The notes under the pieces are model-generated. The model did not search any database, was not told the DNA's origin, and saw nothing but the letters and a program-made list of their open reading frames with translations. A DNA stretch of 64,000 nt from JAICXG01 sp036825615 (GTDB taxonomy: Bacteria; Verrucomicrobiota; Verrucomicrobiia; Chthoniobacterales; UBA10450), in NCBI GenBank assembly GCA_036825615.1, contig DAISXY010000020.1:1-64000 (forward strand), read 5' to 3'. Position numbers and translations under genes: made by a program. Below, piece after piece: positions 34,018 to 42,033 of the stretch; position 1 is the stretch's first letter; each line of letters starts with the position of its first letter.

Positions 34018-34299
34018 TCAATCAGCGGCGCCGCCGGTAATTTCCCCGACTTCGGGCACCTCTAGTTCGGTTAGCTGTTGCATTTCCGCGAGCGCCTGAT
34101 AGGTGCGGGCGGCTTCGGCTTCATCCACTTTGCTCAAGGCGAAGCCGACATGGACAAGGACGTAATCGCCCTTTGTCACCTCCGGTGTGTATTCGAGACA
34201 GACTTGTTTCACAATTCCGCCAAAATTCGCCTTGCCCATCCGCACGCCATTGGGATCGGTCGAGATTTCAATCAGTTTTCCCGGAATCGCGAGACACAT
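34018..34299 (-). CDS. hypC: Hydrogenase maturation chaperone HypC
   Basis: A 93-residue protein starting MCLAIPGKLIEI, with the essential Cys 2 of the HypC/HybG/HupF family. It continues GGIVKQVCLEYTPEVTKGDYVLVHVGFALSKVDEAEA, the standard OB-fold and helix. The tail is somewhat longer than usual and acidic. HypC carries the Fe(CN)2CO unit from HypD to the hydrogenase large subunit. It starts two bases after the stop of a shorter HypC-like paralogue. Confidence 0.97.
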   Translation of the reverse strand: MCLAIPGKLIEISTDPNGVRMGKANFGGIVKQVCLEYTPEVTKGDYVLVHVGFALSKVDEAEAARTYQALAEMQQLTELEVPEVGEITGGAAD

Positions 34300-34301
34300 C
34301 G

Positions 34302-34514
34302 TTAGCTCCTGGCTTCGCTGTCGCTTCCAACCTGCGGTTCTTCCCTGACTTTTGCGATCGCGACCCCATCGCAGAGCAAAACCTTATCACCAGGCGCCGC
34401 CGCTGTCAGGAGTTCGAGCGGCACTTTCCGGCTCGCACCGCTCACGCGCACACGGCCAATGCGCATCCCATTTTCATTCGTGACCTCCATCAGCTGACCG
34501 TAAAGCAGGTTCAT
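34302..34514 (-). CDS. HypC-like small protein lacking the N-terminal cysteine
   Basis: A 70-residue protein resembling HypC in its OB-fold part (MRIGRVRVSGASRKVPLELLTAAAPGDKVLLCDGVAIAKV). It begins MNLLYGQLMEV, so the Cys 2 needed for Fe(CN)2CO binding is absent, and the helical tail is short. It overlaps the preceding FNT gene by four bases and lies two bases before hypC. A helper role in maturation, or a duplicated and reduced HypC, are both possible. Confidence 0.75.
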   Translation of the reverse strand: MNLLYGQLMEVTNENGMRIGRVRVSGASRKVPLELLTAAAPGDKVLLCDGVAIAKVREEPQVGSDSEARS

Positions 34515-35338
34515 TTCTCTTTTTGTTCTTCCGCCTCAAAAAACTCGGCGTGCGCCCCCACCGCGACGAGCGCGACCCCGCCGATCACATTCCCAATCAG
34601 CACCGGAACGAGAAAATTGATGAGATAAGATCCGAACCCAAGCGCGCCGCTACAAACCAGATAACCAGTTTCGACACTGCCGGCGATGATGTGCGGCGTA
34701 TCCGCCAGGCCGATGAGATAACTCAGGATAATGATCACCCAGATGCGGGCTGACTCGGCGAAGGGCAGGAGCCAGACCATGAGCGCGATGACCCAGCCGG
34801 CAACGATCCCGCGCAGGATGAGCGTGCCGAAGCCGGCCTCGAGCACATGTTTTCCCATCTGGACGAATTCAGAGCGCGCCTCCGGCGAAAACACCGGCGT
34901 GCGTGCGGCAAAGGCCGCGAAGGCGAAGGTTCCGATGATGTTCATGATAAACACGATCGCCCAGAGGCGGGCGACGTTGCCGAGAATGCCGAGATGTTTC
35001 GCCCGCAAAAGCGGCAGGATCACGGTGAGCGTGTTCTTGGTGAAAAGTTGCTGCCGGCCGAGAATCACAATGAGAAATCCAAAGCTGTAGCCGAGCATCG
35101 TGACGAGCGGCGCCCAGGGTGCCTTAGGCAGATATTGGCGCAGGAGTCCTTGGCCGAGCATCGAAAACCCCATCGACAATCCGGCTGCCAGCCCGGAAAG
35201 CGCGAGCTCGACCCCGTTGCGCTCCAGCTCGTGTTCGCCCTCGGCGTAAATGGCTTCGTAAATCACTTCCCCGGGCGGGGCAGTCCGGTCGATGACTTCT
35301 TCCTCCTTCTTCTGTTGATGGAGTCGCGCGTTCTTCAT
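34511..35338 (-). CDS. Formate/nitrite transporter (FNT) family channel
   Basis: A 275-residue membrane protein with a charged 45-residue N-terminus and six hydrophobic segments. It shows FNT-type sequence such as LALSGLAAGLSMGFSMLGQG, FLIVILGRQQLFTKNTLTVILPLL, and the C-terminal GALGFGSYLINFLVPVLIGNVIGGV. FNT channels pass formate, nitrite or hydrosulfide. This one looks closest to the YfdC-like subgroup, whose substrate is unclear. It overlaps hypF (four bases) and the HypC-like gene (four bases), so it belongs to the hyp operon. A link with formate or another anion in hydrogen metabolism is inference. Confidence 0.88.
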   Translation of the reverse strand: MKNARLHQQKKEEEVIDRTAPPGEVIYEAIYAEGEHELERNGVELALSGLAAGLSMGFSMLGQGLLRQYLPKAPWAPLVTMLGYSFGFLIVILGRQQLFTKNTLTVILPLLRAKHLGILGNVARLWAIVFIMNIIGTFAFAAFAARTPVFSPEARSEFVQMGKHVLEAGFGTLILRGIVAGWVIALMVWLLPFAESARIWVIIILSYLIGLADTPHIIAGSVETGYLVCSGALGFGSYLINFLVPVLIGNVIGGVALVAVGAHAEFFEAEEQKEK

Positions 35339-37611
35339 GGGCGCTTCCCTTTCTGCCAGCTCACAGCCATCGCCTGTCCAAGCGCGATCCCGCCGTCGTT
35401 AGGCGGGATGCGCTGGTGCCAGATCGGGTCGAACCCATTCCGCCGGAGCCGGACCACAACCGTTTCGGTAAGCAAACGGTTTTGAAAGCAACCGCCGGTC
35501 AGGACGACTTTGCTCTGCCCGACACGCTGCGCCGTCGCCACGATAGCCTCGCTCAACATATGATGAAATTTGGCCGCGACCGAACCGGTCGGCGCTCCGG
35601 TCTGTATATCGCTGAGCAGGGCGCGAATGGCCGGTTCCCAATCAATTACAATGGGAGATTCGCCACTGAGGTGAAACGGGTAGGCCTCGGCAGTTGCGTT
35701 CTCAGCGGCGAATTCCAGTTCCATTGCCGCCTGTCCTTCGAATGAGCTCCGTTGCCGCAAGCCTGCGAGCGCCGCGACCCCGTCGAAGAGCCGGCCAACA
35801 CTTGAAGTAAGCGGGGCGTTGATTTTTCTCGTGAGCATCTGCCGGAGAATCGCGATCTCGTTAGGCGAAAAATTCTTCAACAACTCCGGTTTACCCCAGA
35901 GATCGTCCCTCAGCATTTCATGCAGCAACCCGAGGGCGCTTCGTCGCGGTTCCTTGATCGCCTGGTCACCGCCCGGGAGCGGGAACGGCCGCAGGTGCGC
36001 GACGCGCTCGAAGCTGCCGTCGCGCTCGGCGAGGAGAAACTCTCCGCCCCAGATTGTGCCGTCGAGGCCGTAGCCGGTGCCATCCCAGGAAACGCCGAGC
36101 GCGGGCGGCGCAATTTCGTTTTCCGCCATGCAGGCGAGAACGTGCGCCCAATGATGTTGCACGCCCATTTTCCGCCCCGGCTGCTGAAGCGCGAATTTGG
36201 TCGAGAGATATTCCGGATGCAGATCGTGCGCGATCACCTCCGGAAACGCGTCGTAGAGCCGCGGCAAATCGGCCGCGGCGCGGGTAAAGGCATCGTGCGC
36301 GCCGGCGGTGGCGAGATCGCCAATGTGCTGGCTCACGAAAATGTCGTGCCCAATCTGGAGCGCGACCGTGTTTTTCAAATGCGCGCCGAGCGCGAGCACG
36401 GGTTCGCGACTGTCCGGCTGCACGGCGATGGGCAAAGGCGCGTAACCGCGGGCACGACGCAACATCATGGCACGTCCGGCGATGAGCCTGACGATCGAGT
36501 CGTCAACGTGCCGAATGATCGGGCGATCGTGAACGACAAAGAAATCGGCGATTCCGCGCAACCGCTCCAGCGCTTCCACTTCATCGATACAGATCGGCTC
36601 GTCGCTCAGGTTTCCGCTTGTCGCGACGACGGGGAAATTCAGTTCGCGCAAGAGAAGATGATGCAGCGGCGTGTAGGGGAGCATGATGCCGAGCGAGGGA
36701 TTTCGCGGCGCGACGGAATCGGCAAGCTCGCCGGACGAGCGCGTCCGGCGTTTTAAGAGCACGATTGGCGACTCCGGGGAGGTGAGAATTTGCTCTTCCG
36801 TCGCGCAGACTTCGCAGTGCGCCTGCACCATCTCAAGCGACGGAAACATGAGCGCGAATGGCTTTTCTTCACGGTGTTTCCGCTCGCGCAGCCGGCGCAC
36901 CGCTTCGTCATTCCGCGCATCGACCAGAAGCTGAAAACCACCCAGACCTTTGAGCGCGACGATCTTTCCCGAGCGGATTTCTTTTGCCGCCTGAAGAAGC
37001 GCTTCATCCTGTTGCGCGAGCGTTTTGCCTGACGAATCCCAAAGCTCCAATTGCGGTCCGCACTTCGCACAGGCGGTCGGCTCGGCATGGAACCGGCGAT
37101 CGGCCGGGTCGCGATATTCGCGCGCGCACTCCGCGCACAGTGCGAACTTCTTCATCGCCGTATTCGCCCGGTCGTAGGGCAGTGCCTCGATGATGGAGAA
37201 CCGGGGCCCGCAGTTCGTGCAGTTGGTGAACGGATAGCGAAAGCGGCGATCGTTAGGCGTGAAAATTTCCCGCAGGCAATCAGGGCAGATCGCAAGGTCG
37301 GGCAGAATCAGCGCGCTCTTGCCGCCTTCGCCGGTGCTCTCGCGAATTTCGAAACCGTCATAGCCAACCGCGGCGAGGTGGGAAATTTCGCAGCTCTGGA
37401 TGATGGCGCGCGGTGGTTTCTCGGTTCGAAGCCGTCGTCCGAAATCGGCCACGGCATCAGGCGCGCCTTCCACTTCGACGAAGACACCCTGGGCGGAATT
37501 GACGACCCAGCCGTTGAGATCGAGTTCGCTCGCCAGCCGGTAAACGAAAGGACGAAACCCGACGCCCTGCACCGCGCCCCGCACCACGATCTTCAGGCGC
37601 TGTGCTGCCAT
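35335..37611 (-). CDS. hypF: Carbamoyltransferase HypF
   Basis: A 758-residue HypF with all domains in order. The acylphosphatase domain contains VQGVGFRPFVYRLA near residue 15. Two zinc modules have Cys pairs 109/112 with 131/134 and 159/162 with 181/184. A YrdC-like domain has KGLGGFQLLVDA near 219. A Kae1-like carbamoyl-transfer domain carries QHHWAHVLACMAEN near 490 and VLTGGCFQNRLLTE near the end. HypF makes carbamoyl-AMP and carbamoylates the HypE C-terminal cysteine. It is the first gene of the leftward hyp operon. The 126-base gap upstream, to the OPT gene, should hold the operon promoter. Confidence 0.97.
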   Translation of the reverse strand: MAAQRLKIVVRGAVQGVGFRPFVYRLASELDLNGWVVNSAQGVFVEVEGAPDAVADFGRRLRTEKPPRAIIQSCEISHLAAVGYDGFEIRESTGEGGKSALILPDLAICPDCLREIFTPNDRRFRYPFTNCTNCGPRFSIIEALPYDRANTAMKKFALCAECAREYRDPADRRFHAEPTACAKCGPQLELWDSSGKTLAQQDEALLQAAKEIRSGKIVALKGLGGFQLLVDARNDEAVRRLRERKHREEKPFALMFPSLEMVQAHCEVCATEEQILTSPESPIVLLKRRTRSSGELADSVAPRNPSLGIMLPYTPLHHLLLRELNFPVVATSGNLSDEPICIDEVEALERLRGIADFFVVHDRPIIRHVDDSIVRLIAGRAMMLRRARGYAPLPIAVQPDSREPVLALGAHLKNTVALQIGHDIFVSQHIGDLATAGAHDAFTRAAADLPRLYDAFPEVIAHDLHPEYLSTKFALQQPGRKMGVQHHWAHVLACMAENEIAPPALGVSWDGTGYGLDGTIWGGEFLLAERDGSFERVAHLRPFPLPGGDQAIKEPRRSALGLLHEMLRDDLWGKPELLKNFSPNEIAILRQMLTRKINAPLTSSVGRLFDGVAALAGLRQRSSFEGQAAMELEFAAENATAEAYPFHLSGESPIVIDWEPAIRALLSDIQTGAPTGSVAAKFHHMLSEAIVATAQRVGQSKVVLTGGCFQNRLLTETVVVRLRRNGFDPIWHQRIPPNDGGIALGQAMAVSWQKGKRP

Positions 37612-37737
37612 GGTTTGATCTCTACGCGCGGTTGCGGCGTTGGGCCAATCGATCAGCCGCTGTCGTCTGCGCGGCGGTGCGAGGGCGCACCGGCTCCAAG
37701 CGGCCGCTCACGGGCCATCTATTCTTTCCCGCGCTCT

Positions 37738-40110
37738 TCAGGCTTTGCGTCGCGCAACCAGCAGCAGATCGCGCCCGACGAGATAAAGCAGGACGGCCAG
37801 GGCAAGAAAAGGAATCATCGCGAGCAGGTCGGCATGCGGCCCGGCGAAGAAAGGGTTGTGCGCGTTCGACCATTTCTCGATCGTATCGAGGGTGTCTTTC
37901 ATCGGGATGTTCAAAAAGGCAAAGACGACCCCGGCGAGGGTGCCGCCGGCGATATAACCCGAGGCGAGGAGGACGCCGTTGCTCTTGTCGCCTTCGGCCA
38001 CGAGCTGGTCTTCGGTCAACTGCGCCCCGGCATGTTTGCGGCGCGTGTACTTGTCGACAAGCCACCGGATCAAGCCACCCACCCAGACCGGCGCTGAAGT
38101 GGAGATGGGAAGATAAACCCCGACCGCGAAAGCGAGCGACGGAATTCCCGCGAGCTCGAGCACGATGGAAATAAAGACGCCAAGCAAGACCAGGCCCCAC
38201 GGCAGCTCGCCGCTCAAAATCCCTTTGATGATGTAGGACATGAGGGTGGCCTTCGGGGCGCTGAATTTCTGCACGCTCGAGCCATCGGGCCGCTTGTCGT
38301 AAACACCGTTGATTCCCGGATCCACGAGGTAGACGGGCGCGCCTTGCGCGTTCACGAGGTAGCGCCCGGCGGGGCCGTTCTCGGGCGAGGTCTTGTGGTA
38401 AACGAAGTAATCGTTTGTATCGGCGCCGGCTTGCGCGCCGGTGATCCGCTCGCGTTTCGGTTTGCCTCTCGCGTCCTTCTCGTAATCGGCGGGATTGGCG
38501 TGAAACGTTGCGGCAAAGGCAAAATCTTTGTTCCCGGAAACCGGAACGTAAATCGTGCCCGAATCGTTCAGTTTCATCAGGATCGGCCCGATGACGAGAC
38601 AGGAAGCAAGGGTGCCAATGAGAATCGCGAGCTGCTGATATTTCGGAGTCGCGCCGATAAGGAACCCGGTCTTCAAATCCTGCGAGGTCGTGCCGCCGTT
38701 GGACGAGGCGATGCACACGATCCCGCCGATCGAGAGCGCGGTGACAAAGTAGGGCGGCGCGGTCCAGCCAACGATGAGAAACACGAGACAGGTTAAGAGC
38801 AGGGTCGCGACCGTGATTCCGGAAGTGGGGCAGGAAGAGGAACCGACTTCGCCCGTGAGCCGTGAGGAAACAGTCGTGAAAATGAATCCGATCCCGACGA
38901 TGAGGAGCGCGCCTAACAAGTTGAAGCGCAGGTTGAGCTGCGGCGCGAGCATGATGAGGACGAGCAGGAGAATGATCCCGCCGATCACCCATCTCATCGA
39001 AAGATCTTGATCCGTCCGCGCCGCCGTCGCTTTTTCCGCGCGCGCGCCGCGCAGGTCCGAGAGCCCGCCTTTCAAGCCGTGCCAGATCAAAGGGATCGAG
39101 CGAATCAGACTGATAATCCCGCCCGCCGCGACCGCGCCCGCGCCGATGTAGAGAATGTAGCCGTGCTGGATTTGATCGATGCTCATGTCGGCGATCGCGC
39201 GCCCGGTCTCGGGTGCGACGGGCCCGGTGCCTAACGATCCGAAGTATTTGATCGCAGGGATGAGCACGAGGTAGGAGAGGACGCCGCCGCCCATCATCAT
39301 CCCGGCGATTCGCGGGCCAATGATGTAGCCGACACCGAGCAACGCGGGATTGTTCTCGAGAGAAATCGAAGCGCCGACGAACGGTTTCCCGAAAACCTTC
39401 TCCGGGATTTCTTTCAGCGTCTTCAAAATCTCCAGCGCGCCATAGTAGAGAAAGCCGATGAGGAACCCGCCGATGATCACTTTGCCGCCGCTGACCGCTT
39501 CGTCCGCCGTCGCGAGATCGCCTTCCGCTTCCCGCACCGATGCGCGCGACTCCGCGGACGCTCCCGCTTTCAAGACCTCGGCGCAGGCGGTGCCTTCCGG
39601 ATATTTCAAATAGCCGTGTTGATGCACGATCAGGGCCCGGCGCGTCGGGATCATCATGAGAATGCCTAACAACCCACCGAGGATCGCGACCAGCATGACG
39701 CGGGTGATCTCGAGGTCGAACCCGAGGATCATGATCGCGGGCATCGTTACGCCGAGACCGAAGGCGATCGATTCCCCGGCCGAACCGGCGGTCTGGACGA
39801 TGTTGTTTTCGAGGATGGTCGAGTCGCGCAGTCCGAATTTGGAGAGAACGCGAAAAATGGTGATCGCGAGGACTGCGACGGGAATCGAAGCGCTTACCGT
39901 GACACCGACTTTCAGCACCAGGTAAAGCGACGAGGCGCCAAAGACGACCCCGAGCAAAGTGCCGATGATGATCGGAAGCGGAGTGAATTCGCGCAGCCGC
40001 GCCCGATCGGGCACAAACGGACGGAAGCTCGCCAGAATCGGATTGTCAGGTTTGAACCCGACGATGTCCGGCATCTCGTTAGGCGGATTACGGAGATCGA
40101 TTTCTGCCAT
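37738..40110 (-). CDS. OPT-family oligopeptide transporter (copy 1)
   Basis: A 790-residue, highly hydrophobic protein with about 16 membrane segments. It has OPT motifs such as SSLYLVLKVGVTVSASIPVAVLAI near the start, NNIVQTAGSAGESIAFGLGVTMPA near 85 and YPEGTACAEVLKAGA near 150. Residues about 520-625 form a long soluble loop unusual for the family. OPT proteins carry oligopeptides or metal-chelator complexes by proton symport; the cargo here is unknown. ATG 40110 is preferred to TTG 40116 because the duplicated copy of this gene start at 41911 also begins there. A second OPT gene lies 1.9 kb upstream. Confidence 0.92.
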   Translation of the reverse strand: MAEIDLRNPPNEMPDIVGFKPDNPILASFRPFVPDRARLREFTPLPIIIGTLLGVVFGASSLYLVLKVGVTVSASIPVAVLAITIFRVLSKFGLRDSTILENNIVQTAGSAGESIAFGLGVTMPAIMILGFDLEITRVMLVAILGGLLGILMMIPTRRALIVHQHGYLKYPEGTACAEVLKAGASAESRASVREAEGDLATADEAVSGGKVIIGGFLIGFLYYGALEILKTLKEIPEKVFGKPFVGASISLENNPALLGVGYIIGPRIAGMMMGGGVLSYLVLIPAIKYFGSLGTGPVAPETGRAIADMSIDQIQHGYILYIGAGAVAAGGIISLIRSIPLIWHGLKGGLSDLRGARAEKATAARTDQDLSMRWVIGGIILLLVLIMLAPQLNLRFNLLGALLIVGIGFIFTTVSSRLTGEVGSSSCPTSGITVATLLLTCLVFLIVGWTAPPYFVTALSIGGIVCIASSNGGTTSQDLKTGFLIGATPKYQQLAILIGTLASCLVIGPILMKLNDSGTIYVPVSGNKDFAFAATFHANPADYEKDARGKPKRERITGAQAGADTNDYFVYHKTSPENGPAGRYLVNAQGAPVYLVDPGINGVYDKRPDGSSVQKFSAPKATLMSYIIKGILSGELPWGLVLLGVFISIVLELAGIPSLAFAVGVYLPISTSAPVWVGGLIRWLVDKYTRRKHAGAQLTEDQLVAEGDKSNGVLLASGYIAGGTLAGVVFAFLNIPMKDTLDTIEKWSNAHNPFFAGPHADLLAMIPFLALAVLLYLVGRDLLLVARRKA
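40013..40110. repeat. 98-bp direct repeat, copy A (start of OPT gene 1)
   Basis: The first 98 bases of the OPT coding sequence. They match 41814-41911 at all but about five positions, in the same orientation. Confidence 0.9.
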
Positions 40111-40164
40111 TCCCAACAGCTCGACGGAGCAGCATTGACGCCCACCTAAGCCGGGCGCGCAACT

Positions 40165-40455
40165 TTAACGGCGCAAAAGCGCAGCCGGTCTAATCTGACG
40201 CAACGCCAGGTGCAGACATTCGAGCGGGGGCTTTTCGCCTAGTGCGAAATCCAGCTCATGCGCGCTCACCAGCTCGGAATACTCCCCGATCGACAAACGC
40301 TTTACCCGGCGCAGTGACGCCAGCGGTGAGAGATCAGCCAGATCGCAGCGCGAGACCTTGACATCCTCGAGCGCTGGGAAAAATCCGAGCGCCGTCAGGT
40401 CGCGCAACGGTCGGTCGAATATACCGGAGCCGCCAAAATGCGTCACCCTCGCCGC
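40165..40455 (-). pseudogene. C-terminal remnant of a leucine-rich-repeat protein
   Basis: The minus-strand frame reads LRDLTALGFFPALEDVKV, then DLADLSPLASLRRVKRLSI and a short tail ending RPAALLRR. This is LRR-like sequence with the usual asparagine/leucine spacing partly kept. No start codon suits a free-standing gene: upstream, the frame runs into the Kelch gene in a different frame. I read it as a fragment cut off when the Kelch gene arrived. It could alternatively be a short expressed tail. Confidence 0.5.
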
Positions 40456-40460
40456 GGATT

Positions 40461-41633
40461 TCAGCGGTGCTGGCGTCCCAGTTCGGCGCTGGCCAGAAGA
40501 CCGTGACCGCCATTGCCAAGTCCCCCTGCCGCGAGGACGGTGCGGTCTGGTAGCAACGTCGCCGTGTGATAACCGCGTGCGGTGTTGAGGTTGCCGGTGA
40601 CGGTCCAAGTCCCGCTCGTCGGATCGTATGCTTCGGAGATCGCGGAAAAGACATAATCACTATCATATCCTCCCACCACAAGGACGGTGCGGTTCCGTAA
40701 CAACGTGGCCGTGTGAAAAGCGTGCGCGATGTTGAGGCTGCCGGTCGTGGTCCAGCTCCGGCTCGCCGGGTTGTAGAGTTCGGCGCTGGCGGAAACGCCG
40801 TTGTTGTCATAGCCTCCTGCGACAAGGACCTTGCCGTTCTGCAGCAACGTGGCCGTGTGAAAAGTGCGCGCGGTGTTGAGGCTGCCGATGGGAGTCCAGG
40901 TCCCGCTCGCTGGGTCGTATAGTTCGGCGCTCGCCGAGAAAACGCTGTAATTAACATATCCCGCGGCTACAAGGACCGTGCCATTCTGCAGCAACGTCGC
41001 TGTGTGAGAAGCGCGGCCTGTGTTAAGGTTACCGGTGGCAGTCCAAGTCCCGCTCACCGGGTCATAAAGTTCGGCGCTGCCCGAGACAGTGGTGCCGTCG
41101 ATGGCCCCGCCTGTTACAAGAACCATGCCGTTCTGGAGCAACGTCGCCGTGTGAAAAATGTGGGCTATGTTAAGGCTGCCGGTGGGAGTCCAAGCCCCGC
41201 TCACTGGGTCGTACAGTTCGGCGCTCGTAGAATAGCCATCGCTATTTCCCCCGGCCACGAGAACCATACCGTTTTGCATCAGCGTCGCCGTGTGATAACC
41301 GCGTGCCGTATTGAGGCTGCCCGTGGTTGTCCAAGTCCTGCTGCTGGGATCGTAGAGCTCGGCGGTCGCGACAGCGCCATCCCTGTCGAATCCCCCGGCG
41401 ACAAGGACGATGCCGTTTGGGAGCAGCGTCGCCGAGTGACCATACCGTTCGCTGCTGAGCCGCCCTGCGCTCCTCCAGGTCCAACTCGCCAGGGCGTCGT
41501 CAGAGCCGGTTGGACAGCCATCCGAGGGTGAGTCGATCGCCAGTGCCTGGGGCACAAGCCCCAAGCAACCGAGCGTCAGTGCGATGAGAAGCGGTAGAAT
41601 GGTTGCATTCCTGGATTGAGTCAGTGGATTCAT
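40461..41633 (-). CDS. Secreted Kelch-repeat protein, single seven-bladed propeller
   Basis: A 390-residue protein with a signal peptide (residues about 12-32, ending PQALA). It has seven Kelch repeats, each with the pattern HTATLLQNGxVLVAGG followed by ELYDPxSGTWTxTGxLNTAR, enough for one seven-bladed beta-propeller. No catalytic residues of galactose oxidase were recognised. It is flanked by a copy of the OPT gene's start on one side and an LRR remnant on the other, so it appears inserted between the two OPT transporters. Role unknown; export is supported by the leader. Confidence 0.88.
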   Translation of the reverse strand: MNPLTQSRNATILPLLIALTLGCLGLVPQALAIDSPSDGCPTGSDDALASWTWRSAGRLSSERYGHSATLLPNGIVLVAGGFDRDGAVATAELYDPSSRTWTTTGSLNTARGYHTATLMQNGMVLVAGGNSDGYSTSAELYDPVSGAWTPTGSLNIAHIFHTATLLQNGMVLVTGGAIDGTTVSGSAELYDPVSGTWTATGNLNTGRASHTATLLQNGTVLVAAGYVNYSVFSASAELYDPASGTWTPIGSLNTARTFHTATLLQNGKVLVAGGYDNNGVSASAELYNPASRSWTTTGSLNIAHAFHTATLLRNRTVLVVGGYDSDYVFSAISEAYDPTSGTWTVTGNLNTARGYHTATLLPDRTVLAAGGLGNGGHGLLASAELGRQHR

Positions 41634-41701
41634 AGGTTTCTCCTTCCTTTTCCCCCGCTACATTGATTCTGCGGTTCGCGGGTCCGGAAGGAGCGAAGAA
41701 C

Positions 41702-41911
41702 CTAGCGGGGAATTGTCTTCCGCCTGTTCGAATCCGTTCGAGATAGAGGCTGGAGAAAGTACGCCAGCTTGTCAAACCAGAAAACCCGCAACCCCGCATC
41801 GTTCCACCCGGGGACAAAGGGACGGAAGCTCGCCAGAACCGGATTGTCAGGTTTGTACCCGACGATGTCCGGCATTTCGTTAGGCGGGTTACGGAGATCG
41901 ATTTCTGCCAT
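41702..41911 (-). pseudogene. Truncated copy of OPT transporter start
   Basis: The first 33 codons (MAEIDLRNPPNEMPDIVGYK to FRPFVPG) match the start of the OPT gene at 40110, then similarity stops and an unrelated 36-residue tail follows to the stop. No membrane segment is present. It looks like a duplicated gene fragment left by rearrangement. Confidence 0.8.
41814..41911. repeat. 98-bp direct repeat, copy B
   Basis: Direct copy of 40013-40110 with about five substitutions. The two copies enclose the Kelch gene and the LRR remnant (1.7 kb). The rest of the 41634-42033 interval shows no other gene. Confidence 0.9.
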
Positions 41912-42033
41912 GCGGAATTCCCGACCGTTTGCAGCCTAACGAGTCATGCGATGCTCCCGGCCGCATTCTGTTTTATCACCGATCTGATGAACCACCAACT
42001 TCCGCTGCGATTCGCGGGCCAGTGCCTGACCAA

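Noticed and set aside
28715..37611. Hydrogenase structural or endopeptidase genes within the hyp cluster
   Set aside because: No L1/L2 nickel-binding motifs (RxCGxC, DPCxxC) and no HycI/HupD-type protease were found in any frame read.
40165..40608. Single continuous gene covering the LRR remnant and part of the Kelch gene
   Set aside because: The upstream half is the Kelch gene read in another frame; only the 40165-40455 part looks like protein.
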